Counted from the stretch's first letter, positions 1 through 5,885 are shown. The stretch is DNA of 7,529 nt from Candidatus Methanofastidiosia archaeon (GCA_003558335.1 PWMA01000126.1:1-7529), one strand, 5' to 3'. Numbers and translations: made by a program. The notes: generated by a model from the sequence alone, not told the origin.

Positions 1-249
1 ACAGAGTTTATAAATGAAAATCCAGAAGAAACAGCAGAGATAGCTTCAAGAAAACTTGGAATTGACAAAGATACTGTGATCTATTCAATGGAAAACTCCG
101 ATATCCTATACTATCACGATCCAAATATAGCTCTTCCAGTAATGGAAGGATATGCAAATGAGCATTACTCTCTTGGATATATAAGAAGACCTCTTACAGG
201 CGAAGATCTTGTAGATGTGACACTTTACAACGAAATAATGTCAGAATAG
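1..249 (+). CDS. NitT/TauT-type ABC transporter substrate-binding protein, C-terminal part
   Basis: The window opens inside an open reading frame whose last 82 codons are visible, ending in TAG. The peptide contains FINENPEETAEIASRKLG and later EGYANEHYSLGYI, which resemble the C-terminal helices of periplasmic binding proteins for nitrate, sulfonate or taurine (SsuA/TauA/NMT1-like). In that family the protein sits outside the membrane and hands substrate to the permease. The identification leans on the neighbour: the next gene is a clear SsuC/TauC-type permease 40 bp downstream on the same strand. The N-terminus, signal peptide and ligand-binding residues lie outside the window, so the substrate cannot be read. 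A T-rich stretch just after the stop may end its transcript. The transporter role is fairly secure; the substrate is unknown. Confidence 0.75.
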   Translation, partial: TEFINENPEETAEIASRKLGIDKDTVIYSMENSDILYYHDPNIALPVMEGYANEHYSLGYIRRPLTGEDLVDVTLYNEIMSE

Positions 250-253
250 AGGA

Positions 254-283
254 ATAAATATTTAAATTAATTTTTTATTTTTT
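254..283 (+). promoter_or_regulatory. TATA box for the ABC permease, overlapping an oligo-T terminator-like tract
   Basis: TTTAAAT at 261-267 is centred 26 bp before the permease ATG, with no Shine-Dalgarno sequence near that ATG. This fits an archaeal leaderless promoter. The same gap holds two runs of six T separated by one A (271-283), the form of an archaeal intrinsic terminator for the upstream gene. The permease may therefore have its own transcript in addition to, or instead of, read-through from the binding-protein gene. Confidence 0.5.
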
Positions 284-289
284 GTCCAA

Positions 290-1078
290 ATGACTAATTA
301 TAAAAATCTACTCAAAAAATATAAGCTTTATACAATCATATCCTTAGGTGTAGCTTTTACCTTATGGGAACTTGTGTCCACCTATGTAATAAGAAATCCT
401 TTTATTTTGCCAAGTTTTAGTCAAACAATTATGGCGCTTTATAGTTTAGTAGTCAGTATGGAAATTTTTTCTGATATAGCAGTAAGTCTGTACCATTTTG
501 GAATAGGTATATTTTTTGGTATTGTGATTGGTATACCTCTTGGAATGATTATGGGATGGTATAAGACAGCAGACTACTTTTTTGATCCGATAATTGAACT
601 CTTGCGGCCTATACCTCCGCTTGCTTGGATACCTTTTGCAATAGTATGGTTTGGACTTACCCATCAGGCCGCTGGATTCATTGTCTTTGTTGGTACATTC
701 TTTCCAATATTAATAAATACATATGCAGGATTTAGTAGTGTTCCAAGAACTCTTGCTGAAGCAGCAATGGTATTGGGTTGTACCAAAAATAAAGATCTAT
801 TGAAATCAGTTGGACTCCCTTCATCATTTCCAGATATAGCAGTTGGATTAAGAGTTGCTATGGGAATTGGGTGGATGTGTCTTGTTGCAGCAGAACTTTT
901 TGGAGTAAGCAGAGAAGGTCTTGGTTACAAAATCTGGTGGTACTACTATCTTCACAGAATGGATTTTGTTCTCTCGTACATGATAGTTTTAGGTCTTATA
1001 GGTCTCGCGATAAATTGGGCATTTAGGTATGCTATTGGTAAGAAATTCCTTAGGTGGATTGAGGGGACAGTATACTAA
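290..1078 (+). CDS. NitT/TauT-family ABC transporter permease (SsuC/TauC-like)
   Basis: This 262-residue inner-membrane protein would form the channel of an ABC importer. Hydrophobic segments lie at about 13-33, 65-90, 108-122, 128-145, 185-205 and 228-247, the usual six-helix plan. The family-typical RPIPPLAWIPFAIVWFG is at 106-122. The EAA loop that docks on the ATPase begins at E157-A158-A159 with G163 and continues to GLPSSFPDIAVGLR (175-188). Length is normal for SsuC/TauC proteins. The ATG at 290 has no Shine-Dalgarno sequence but a TATA box 26 bp upstream, so it is probably leaderless. The binding-protein gene ends 40 bp upstream. The ATPase gene is convergent and overlaps the last 29 bp, which is unusual for this transporter type. 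Substrate is not determined; nitrate, sulfonate, taurine and thiamine-precursor importers share this fold. Confidence 0.9.
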   Translation: MTNYKNLLKKYKLYTIISLGVAFTLWELVSTYVIRNPFILPSFSQTIMALYSLVVSMEIFSDIAVSLYHFGIGIFFGIVIGIPLGMIMGWYKTADYFFDPIIELLRPIPPLAWIPFAIVWFGLTHQAAGFIVFVGTFFPILINTYAGFSSVPRTLAEAAMVLGCTKNKDLLKSVGLPSSFPDIAVGLRVAMGIGWMCLVAAELFGVSREGLGYKIWWYYYLHRMDFVLSYMIVLGLIGLAINWAFRYAIGKKFLRWIEGTVY

Positions 1079-1835
1079 TTTCCTCCATAAGTTCATCCAA
1101 AATCTCTTTTCTTAGCATGACAAACTCTATATTTGTTCTCTTCCTTCTTCTAGAGAGGGCAACTTTAAACTCTTTTTTTATTTTTGCAGGTCTTTTAGTC
1201 AAAACTAAAACTCTGTTTCCAAGGTAAACAGCTTCATCGACATTATGAGTTATAAATATTACAGTCTTTTTTGTTTCAGTCCATATTTTTAATAACTCTT
1301 CTTGAAGAATATTTCTAGTCTGTGCATCCAAAGCTCCAAAAGGCTCATCCATTAATAAAAATTCAGGATCGTTGGCCAAAGCCCTTGCAATGGCAACCCT
1401 TTGTTTCATGCCGCCTGAGAGTTGATGCGGATAGCTATTTTCGTAGCCCTCCAATCCAACCATTGAAATATATTTTTTTGACATTTTTTCCCTTTCTTCT
1501 TTAGGCATGCCTTTGTACTCAAGACCGAATTCGACATTTTTCTGAACAGTCCTCCAAGGGAAAAGTGCAAACTCTTGAAAAACCATACTCTTCTTTGTAG
1601 AAGGAGACTCCGTTTTCTCGCCATCAAGTAATATTTCTCCGGAATCTGCCTTTTGAAGTCCTGCTATTATTCTTAATATTGTAGTTTTGCCACAACCAGA
1701 TGGGCCAACTATACAGAGGAACTCACCATCATAAACTTTAAAGTTTAAATCCTCAATTACAAGAAGAGGTTTTTCATCTTCAGCCTTTGAAAAACTCTTA
1801 GAAATGTTCTTTACCTCTAACTTTACCTTATCCAT
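1050..1835 (-). CDS. NitT/TauT-family ABC transporter ATP-binding protein (SsuB/TauB-like)
   Basis: This 261-residue cytoplasmic ATPase has every ABC motif in order: Walker A GPSGCGKTT (44-52), Q-loop with Q87 in VFQEFALFPW, signature LSGGMKQR (139-146), Walker B with FLLMDEPFGALD (159-170, catalytic E164) and the H-loop histidine H197 in ITHNVDEA. The LFPW sequence after the Q-loop is typical of the nitrate/sulfonate/taurine subgroup. The C-terminal tail is rich in Arg and Lys, with RRRKR at 229-233. It should power the permease at 290-1078. It is transcribed toward that gene, and the codons for its last nine residues plus stop lie over the permease 3' end. The start ATG at 1835 has a TATA-like CTTTTAAA (plus-strand) at 1857-1864 and no Shine-Dalgarno sequence, suggesting a leaderless mRNA. 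Intact, no missing residues. Confidence 0.93.
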   Translation of the reverse strand: MDKVKLEVKNISKSFSKAEDEKPLLVIEDLNFKVYDGEFLCIVGPSGCGKTTILRIIAGLQKADSGEILLDGEKTESPSTKKSMVFQEFALFPWRTVQKNVEFGLEYKGMPKEEREKMSKKYISMVGLEGYENSYPHQLSGGMKQRVAIARALANDPEFLLMDEPFGALDAQTRNILQEELLKIWTETKKTVIFITHNVDEAVYLGNRVLVLTKRPAKIKKEFKVALSRRRKRTNIEFVMLRKEILDELMEEISILSPQST

Positions 1836-1909
1836 AACTTCTGTCTACCAAAGTTACTTTTAAATTTTCCCATGATTTAATTTATAAATATAGGCTCGAT
1901 TATCTCTTT
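1836..1909. promoter_or_regulatory. Divergent promoter region between the ABC ATPase gene and mobB
   Basis: Two back-to-back archaeal promoters fit in 74 bp. On the plus strand TTTATAAATA (1881-1890) is centred about 25 bp before the mobB ATG. On the minus strand TTTAAAAG (1864-1857) is centred about 26 bp before the ATPase ATG. Neither start has a Shine-Dalgarno sequence, so both mRNAs are probably leaderless. A regulator bound between the two boxes could control both genes, but I see no convincing inverted repeat of the ModE-operator type. Confidence 0.55.
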
Positions 1910-2383
1910 ATGAAAATAGTTGGAGTATATGGTTTTAAAAAGTCGGGAAAGACAACGGTTACAACTTCAATTATAGAAGAACTAACAAAAAAAGGATACT
2001 CAGTTTCGTCGGCGAAAAATATCCACATAGAAGATTTTTCTCTAGAAACAGAAGGCACCGACACTTTTCACCACCACTCTTCAGGTGCAGAAAGGGTTGG
2101 ATTGGTGTATCCTAAGGGTAAGGCGATACTGTACTATGATTCTAATACAGAAGATTTTTTCAATCATTTTGAATCTGACTATTTGATACTCGAAGGATTT
2201 AGGGATTTTAGTTGTCCTAAAATACTATGTGCAAAAAATAAACAAGACATAGATAAGGACATTAGGGATGAAGTTTTTTGTATATCTGGGTTGGTCTCAA
2301 ATCATATCTCTGAGTATAAGGGGCTTCCAGTATATAGCTTAAAGCAGATAGATAAAATAATAGAAATAATAGAAAACTTATAA
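1910..2383 (+). CDS. mobB: Molybdopterin-guanine dinucleotide biosynthesis protein B (MobB), P-loop GTPase
   Basis: This 157-residue protein starts MKIVGVYGFKKSGKTT, with the Walker A loop at 8-15, the characteristic MobB N-terminus. The conserved second region TEGTDTFHHHSSGAE (47-61) matches the MobB segment around an Asp and His-rich stretch, and LEGFRDFSCPKILCAK (94-109) is the family's EGF...PKI motif. MobB binds GTP and assists MobA in attaching the nucleotide to molybdopterin, for molybdenum or tungsten enzymes such as formate or formylmethanofuran dehydrogenases. Length is close to the single-domain family norm; no MobA or MoeA fusion is present. The ATG follows a TATA box by about 25 bp without a Shine-Dalgarno sequence. 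The stop overlaps the stop of the convergent ModE-like gene. No other cofactor gene is in the window, so partners must lie elsewhere. Confidence 0.88.
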   Translation: MKIVGVYGFKKSGKTTVTTSIIEELTKKGYSVSSAKNIHIEDFSLETEGTDTFHHHSSGAERVGLVYPKGKAILYYDSNTEDFFNHFESDYLILEGFRDFSCPKILCAKNKQDIDKDIRDEVFCISGLVSNHISEYKGLPVYSLKQIDKIIEIIENL

Positions 2384-2698
2384 ATCTTCAACACATTTTT
2401 CAAGAGTTTTTTTTGCAGTAATGTATTCCGATAAAATCTTTTCTCCGAAAGGTGTAAGTTCTGAATGTCCGCCGCCCTTTCCGCCTCTTGTTTTTGAAAC
2501 AATTTCTTTACCAGCGCTTTTTTCAATTGTCCTTATCTTTCTCCAAGCGTGAGCATATGATATATTAAAAAAACTAGCAGCTTCTGCTATTGATTTTAAC
2601 TCCTTAATTTTTAAAAGAAGGTCTGCCGTCCCATTTCCCAACATATATTTTTTTTCTTTGTCCTCAATCCACATTTTAAATTTTGGCACATGTTCCAT
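2378..2698 (-). CDS. One-domain ModE-like (LysR-type HTH) transcriptional regulator
   Basis: The protein resembles the N-terminal DNA-binding domain of ModE. From the ATG at 2698 it is 106 residues. A winged helix-turn-helix is visible: ELKSIAEAASFFNISYAHAW, then IRTIEKSAGKEIVSKT, then the diagnostic Gly-rich wing TRGGKGGGHSELTPFG at about 70-85. The two molybdate-binding MOP domains of bacterial ModE are absent, as in many archaeal relatives, so it cannot sense molybdate by that route. Convergence with mobB, with the stops overlapping by 6 bp, supports a link to Mo/W metabolism. An in-frame GTG at 2710 (110 residues) overlaps the stop of the small upstream gene as GTGA. I prefer ATG 2698 because GTGAT lies 7 nt upstream as a possible ribosome site and the longer N-terminus adds little of family type. 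Confidence 0.85.
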   Translation of the reverse strand: MEHVPKFKMWIEDKEKKYMLGNGTADLLLKIKELKSIAEAASFFNISYAHAWRKIRTIEKSAGKEIVSKTRGGKGGGHSELTPFGEKILSEYITAKKTLEKCVEDL

Positions 2699-2706
2699 GG
2701 TATCAA

Positions 2707-2832
2707 TCACAAGAAAACTAAATATGCTACAATCATGAAAATTATAAGAGCAATTCCTAGTATTATGCTATCTCTATCAGTTAATCTTGGTTTTGGAACT
2801 CCATCAACATCCCTATCAATTTCTTCTTCCAT
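2707..2832 (-). CDS. Small single-pass membrane protein, 41 residues, unrecognised
   Basis: An ATG at 2832 opens a 41-codon frame ending in TGA at 2707-2709. The product starts with an acidic and polar segment (MEEEIDRDVDGVPKPRLTDR, 1-20) and continues with a strongly hydrophobic helix IILGIALIIFMIVAYLVFL (23-41), the layout of a tail-anchored or single-pass membrane peptide. The clean division into a charged half and a helix of exactly membrane length, on a strand with flanking genes in the same direction, argues for a real gene. Its TGA overlaps an in-frame GTG of the ModE-like gene, and the favoured ATG of that gene lies 8 nt beyond the stop, suggesting one transcript and coupled translation. 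A TATA-like ATTTATATAC (minus strand, 2873-2864) lies upstream. I do not recognise the family; it does not look like Sec61-beta. Confidence 0.65.
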   Translation of the reverse strand: MEEEIDRDVDGVPKPRLTDRDSIILGIALIIFMIVAYLVFL

Positions 2833-2849
2833 GATATTACCATTTTATT

Positions 2850-2873
2850 ATTTATAATTAAAAGTATATAAAT
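2850..2873 (-). promoter_or_regulatory. TATA-like elements upstream of the small membrane protein and ModE-like gene
   Basis: In the 59-bp gap after the precursor-transporter gene, the minus strand carries ATTTATATAC (2873-2864) and TTATAAA (2857-2851). The first would place transcription start near 2843, giving a leader of about 11 nt; the second would make the message nearly leaderless at ATG 2832. No oligo-T terminator separates this gap from the upstream gene, so read-through is also possible. Confidence 0.4.
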
Positions 2874-2891
2874 TAAATGGTCTTTTTCAAG

Positions 2892-3563
2892 TTAACTTTT
2901 GTTATAGATGTGTCTTACTATGTAAAGAAACGGTGTATCGATAGCTGCTATTAACCATTTTACAACATACTGCCCCAAAATAAGTGTTAAAAGCATATTT
3001 CCCGAAACTGTGCCATAAAATGCAATTGTGATAAAGATAACTGTATCTACAAACTGACTTACCATAGTGCTGGTATTGTTTCTAATCCAGAGGTGCTTGG
3101 GGTGCTTTTTTTTCAAAAACACGAATATCTTTACATCAAGATTTTGAGACACGATATATGCAATCATTGAGCCAAGGACAATTCTTGGAACTAGCCCAAA
3201 TATGGATTCAAATGCAGCTTGTCCTCCCCAAAAAGGTGCTGCTTGCCATTCAACAGCTATCCATGTTGACATAACTAATACTATATTTGATAAAAATCCT
3301 ATGAATACAGCCTTTATGGCTTCCTTTTCGGAGTACATTTCAGAGAGAAAGTCAGTTAAAAGAAATGTTGTAGAGTAAACTAAAACTGCTGCAGGTACTG
3401 TAAAGGGGCCAAAGACCACGATCTTAGAGGCTATCACATTTGATATAACAGTAAGACTTGCAAACATGCCTATAATATATTCAACGCCATACTTTTTTGC
3501 AATAACTGCCGATAAAGATCCTATTGAAAGCGTCAAAAGCATCCAAACTATAACTTCAATCAT
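2892..3563 (-). CDS. Queuosine/archaeosine precursor transporter, VUT family (YhhQ-like)
   Basis: This membrane protein of 223 residues (from ATG 3563) matches the vitamin-uptake-transporter family, COG1738, whose E. coli member YhhQ imports preQ0/preQ1. Recognisable blocks are NVIASKIVVFGPFTVPAAV (about 42-60), the acidic TDFLSEMYSEKEA (70-82), WIRNNTSTMVSQFVDTVIF (159-177) and the C-terminal KWLIAAIDTPFLYIV (202-216). About six hydrophobic helices are present and length is normal. In archaea preQ0 feeds archaeosine at tRNA position 15, so uptake would bypass or supplement its synthesis; this role is inferred. A TTG two codons upstream (3569) is in frame, but ATG 3563 is the better start, with a weak AGGGA six nt before it. 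The gene follows 3617-3994 by about 50 bp and may share its transcript. Confidence 0.88.
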   Translation of the reverse strand: MIEVIVWMLLTLSIGSLSAVIAKKYGVEYIIGMFASLTVISNVIASKIVVFGPFTVPAAVLVYSTTFLLTDFLSEMYSEKEAIKAVFIGFLSNIVLVMSTWIAVEWQAAPFWGGQAAFESIFGLVPRIVLGSMIAYIVSQNLDVKIFVFLKKKHPKHLWIRNNTSTMVSQFVDTVIFITIAFYGTVSGNMLLTLILGQYVVKWLIAAIDTPFLYIVRHIYNKS

Positions 3564-3616
3564 AGCCAATCCCTATTTTAATCGATATGGTAAACAAAGT
3601 TTGAGACTATTAAAGG

Positions 3617-3994
3617 TTAATTAATCGTTTCTTTATCTTTTGTAGCAAGTATTCTTAATTTTTGTTTGTTTTCCTGTGCTTTTTTAGATTTTAAAATCAT
3701 TGTTATGAGAGCTACTGAAAAAACTCCCAATAGAAGACCACCTAAAACATAAAATATTGTAGAAGCTTCGTATAATCCAAAAGCGTACATCAAGAAAAAA
3801 ATAGCCAGTGCAATAATGGAGATAGCTCCAAACATATCTTTTTTTCTTTCAAATTCAGAAGTTTCTTGCATTAACTTTTCGGCTTCTTTTCTTTTGTTTT
3901 TTGGAACTTTGTTCAAGAAAGTCTTTATATTCCGCTCTCTTTCCTTTTCTAAACGTTTATCTCTAGCTATTTTTTCCTTTGTCCTGAGCCTCAT
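3617..3994 (-). CDS. Small Lys/Arg-rich two-helix membrane protein, unrecognised
   Basis: This 125-residue protein is not one I recognise. Residues 1-52 are very rich in Lys, Arg and Glu (MRLRTKEKIARDKRLEKERE at the start) and look like a long amphipathic or coiled-coil helix. Two hydrophobic segments follow at about 55-73 and 80-101, joined by a short loop (GLYEAST), and a basic tail (LKSKKAQENKQKLRILATKD, 101-120) closes it. By the positive-inside rule both ends should be cytoplasmic, a helical hairpin in the membrane. The ATG at 3994 has no Shine-Dalgarno sequence and follows a T-rich, TATA-containing 32-bp gap after the nucleobase permease gene. The basic N-terminus could bind nucleic acid or acidic lipids, but that is speculation. 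Confidence 0.75.
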   Translation of the reverse strand: MRLRTKEKIARDKRLEKERERNIKTFLNKVPKNKRKEAEKLMQETSEFERKKDMFGAISIIALAIFFLMYAFGLYEASTIFYVLGGLLLGVFSVALITMILKSKKAQENKQKLRILATKDKETIN

Positions 3995-4026
3995 TAAAAA
4001 AATATAAAAATAAAAATATAAAAATG
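3995..4026 (-). terminator. T-rich intergenic tract: archaeal terminator and likely promoter element
   Basis: On the minus strand the whole 32-bp gap between the nucleobase permease stop and the next ATG consists of T runs interrupted by A, with T runs up to seven and two TATATT elements (4020-4015 and 4006-4001). Archaeal RNA polymerase ends transcription at such oligo-T runs without a hairpin. The first TATATT lies about 23 bp before ATG 3994, so the same bases could serve as TATA box for a leaderless downstream mRNA. Confidence 0.5.
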
Positions 4027-5457
4027 TTAGCTTTTACTTGTTTCAAGCCATTGTTTTAATCCTCTTTCTTCGATTGTTCCAGGTACAGTATTATCAAGTA
4101 TTATTGCAAAGATTCCTGATACCGCCATCCCAGTGCTTCCTATAGTTGTAATGATGTCTGCAAACCATTGTGCTGTTGTCCAAATAACGGGATTTGCTTG
4201 GAAATATGCTGGAAGGCTTAGGCCCATAAATAGAGCGAATCCTAGTATGAACAGGTTTCTTGAAGAGTTGAGATCTACATATTGCAAATTGGATAGTCCC
4301 ACAGCAGCGATCATACCAAAAAGTCCAATATACATAGCGCCTACAACTGGACTTGGGATTGTAGCAAAGATAGCTCCAATCTTGCCTATCGATCCAAAAA
4401 CAAGCATTAGTATACCACCTATTTGAAATACCTGTCTACTTGCCACTCTTGTAAGTCCAATAGCACCTATGTTCTCTGAATAACTTGTTGATCCAACTGG
4501 CCCACCAAGTATTCCTGTAATTAAACATCCGATACCCTCTGTACCAAGACCTCTGTTTATTGTTTTTTCAGTAGGTACTGGAGCTTCTGACATTTTAGAA
4601 ACTGCATAGTAATCTCCAATAGATTCAATCATTGAAGCTACGTAAGCTGCAATCATTCCTAGAATAAACGCTACTGTAAATCTAGGCATTCCCCATTGGA
4701 AAGGATACGGTGGTCTAATCCATGGTGAAGTTCTTACAGCTTCTAAACTCAGATAGGCAGGATCTCCCGGCGGAATTATGCCTGCGAATGTACCTATCGC
4801 ACATACCATCCAACCGGTAAATATCGCCAACAATACAGGGAACAGCAAAAAGGCTCGAGATTTTATGCTGAAAAACTGAGAGTAGAGAATTAATGCCAAA
4901 AGTGTTATACCTGCTACATACCAGTTTCCTCCGGCAGTAGGAGCTCCAAGGCCAAACAATGACAATCCTATCAAGGTAATCGTCGGTGCTATAGTAATCG
5001 GTCCTATCAACTTTCTAATCTTTCCTATAAGTCCTGAGTATCCCAGTATTATCTCAAAGAAGGAAGCAGCAATTATTGCCCCAACTATTTCCTGTAAAGC
5101 TATTTCGTATCCCATTCCCTGTCCTACAGTGGCACCTATAATAACAAATACTGGCGGTAGAAAAGAGAAGGAGCCTCCTTGTATAATTGGCAGTTTATTA
5201 CCAACTGTAGTCTGAAGTAGTGTTGTTAGACCCATACAGAAAAATATGGTAGATATCAGAATGGCTGTTTCTGTTCCAGGCATTCCCAATTCTCCGGCAA
5301 TTATAATAGGGATTAAAACTGTTGCTCCGAACATTGTTAGATACTGTTGTATTCCCAAGAAAATAGATTCAAGAAGAGGTGGCTTGTCATCGACAGTATA
5401 AACGATCCATCTTTTTCCTTTGGCAGGTGGGATCGCTGTTTCCATTTTTTTTGCCAT
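4027..5457 (-). CDS. NCS2/NAT-family nucleobase permease, SVCT (SLC23)-like
   Basis: From ATG 5457 the protein has 476 residues and the 14-helix pattern of nucleobase-ascorbate transporters, which import uracil, xanthine or purines with cations. The NAT signature is ENIGAIGLTR (328-337), with the substrate-contact Glu at E328. The helix-8 motif IESIGDYYA (277-285) gives E278 and D282, equivalent to E241 and H245 of UraA. The usual helix-1 QH pair is QQ here (IQQ, 36-38). Blocks such as SNLQYVDLNSSRNLF and the C-terminal NTVPGTIEERGLKQW closely resemble animal SVCT proteins as I remember them. I chose 5457 because GGAGG lies 8 nt upstream; an in-frame ATG at 5472 adds five residues and could be a leaderless start. 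It may transport a base related to the deazapurine handled by the neighbouring precursor transporter, but the substrate is unproven. Confidence 0.9.
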   Translation of the reverse strand: MAKKMETAIPPAKGKRWIVYTVDDKPPLLESIFLGIQQYLTMFGATVLIPIIIAGELGMPGTETAILISTIFFCMGLTTLLQTTVGNKLPIIQGGSFSFLPPVFVIIGATVGQGMGYEIALQEIVGAIIAASFFEIILGYSGLIGKIRKLIGPITIAPTITLIGLSLFGLGAPTAGGNWYVAGITLLALILYSQFFSIKSRAFLLFPVLLAIFTGWMVCAIGTFAGIIPPGDPAYLSLEAVRTSPWIRPPYPFQWGMPRFTVAFILGMIAAYVASMIESIGDYYAVSKMSEAPVPTEKTINRGLGTEGIGCLITGILGGPVGSTSYSENIGAIGLTRVASRQVFQIGGILMLVFGSIGKIGAIFATIPSPVVGAMYIGLFGMIAAVGLSNLQYVDLNSSRNLFILGFALFMGLSLPAYFQANPVIWTTAQWFADIITTIGSTGMAVSGIFAIILDNTVPGTIEERGLKQWLETSKS

Positions 5458-5465
5458 CTTTATTT

Positions 5466-5470
5466 CCTCC
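5466..5470 (-). promoter_or_regulatory. Shine-Dalgarno GGAGG that decides the permease start
   Basis: GGAGG on the minus strand lies 8 nt before ATG 5457. It falls inside codons 1-3 of the longer frame starting at ATG 5472. This is the strongest Shine-Dalgarno sequence seen in the window and favours the shorter protein, unless the message is leaderless from 5472. Confidence 0.6.
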
Positions 5471-5474
5471 ATTT

Positions 5475-5494
5475 TGCCGAAGATAGCTTCGGCA
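5475..5494 (-). promoter_or_regulatory. Inverted repeat with 8-bp arms at the permease start region (operator or 5'-UTR hairpin)
   Basis: TGCCGAAG and CTTCGGCA are perfect 8-bp complementary arms around a 4-nt loop, in an otherwise AT-rich gap. On the minus strand the element lies 4 nt upstream of the GGAGG site. Two TATA-like boxes compete: AATATAT (5500-5494), which abuts the repeat and is about 25 bp before ATG 5472, and TTTATACAA (5520-5512), which would start RNA near 5491. In the first case the repeat is DNA between TATA box and start, a classic repressor position; in the second it would form a hairpin at the very 5' end of the mRNA. Confidence 0.55.
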
Positions 5495-5511
5495 TATATT
5501 GGTTTATTTAA

Positions 5512-5520
5512 TTGTATAAA
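5512..5520 (-). promoter_or_regulatory. Upstream TATA-like box of the nucleobase permease
   Basis: TTTATACAA on the minus strand is preceded by purine-rich AAGG, a possible BRE. A start about 25 bp downstream falls near 5491, in the first arm of the inverted repeat, leaving a leader of roughly 35 nt that contains GGAGG. It competes with the AATATAT box nearer the gene. Confidence 0.4.
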
Positions 5521-5617
5521 AACCTTATTATCAAAAGAGTACTTTGAATTGAATTTTTAACATTTGAGAAAAATACAAAATAGTTTGTAGAAAAAGATAG
5601 CCAGAAATATTTATAAA

Positions 5618-5878
5618 ATGTTAGATAAATTCAAAGTTGTGGCATCGATAGTATTAATCAATCTGATCTTTACCGCCATAATATCAATAATGGCTTACTT
5701 AAAATATATGCGTACAAGAAAGAATAATTACAAATACTTTGCAATAGGTTTTGCGCTTTTTTCTTTTCCATATCTTTTAGGAGTTTTAAGAATATCCTTT
5801 TATGGCCAAAGTGAAGTTGCCCTCGTAGTAAATATTTTAGGATATATAGCCATTATCTATGGGCTGATGAACAGATAG
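5618..5878 (+). CDS. Small three-helix membrane protein, unrecognised
   Basis: This 86-residue protein is almost wholly hydrophobic, with helices at about 7-27, 40-60 and 66-84 and one basic loop (KYMRTRKNNYK, 29-39). The short C-terminus ends MNR. I do not recognise the family; it is far too short for a transporter and could be an accessory subunit. It diverges from the nucleobase permease across about 145 bp and converges on the tRNA pair. The start is uncertain: ATATTTATA lies immediately before ATG 5618, which as a TATA box would start RNA after that codon. A GTG at 5639, seven codons in, would then be the leaderless start and give 79 residues. A weaker box near 5571-5580 would suit the ATG. 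Confidence 0.6.
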   Translation: MLDKFKVVASIVLINLIFTAIISIMAYLKYMRTRKNNYKYFAIGFALFSFPYLLGVLRISFYGQSEVALVVNILGYIAIIYGLMNR

Positions 5879-5885
5879 GCTTGTT

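Noticed and set aside
446..664. Minus-strand frame within the ABC permease gene
   Set aside because: Antisense to conserved permease helices; Lys/Tyr-rich low-complexity product typical of an AT-rich shadow frame.
1322..1627. Open frames on both strands within the ABC ATPase gene
   Set aside because: They are alternative frames of the region encoding the Q-loop, signature and Walker B motifs; no start signals and no protein-like pattern.
2302..2526. Minus-strand frame overlapping mobB and the ModE-like gene
   Set aside because: It is an alternative frame of the ModE-like HTH coding sequence and runs antisense into mobB.
3564..3616. preQ1 riboswitch upstream of the precursor transporter
   Set aside because: The gap is only about 50 bp, has no stable hairpin or pseudoknot pattern, and such riboswitches are bacterial.
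4133..4426. Plus-strand open frame of 97 codons inside the nucleobase permease gene
   Set aside because: It is antisense to a strongly conserved permease region including the C-terminal SVCT-like blocks, and its translation has no recognisable domain.
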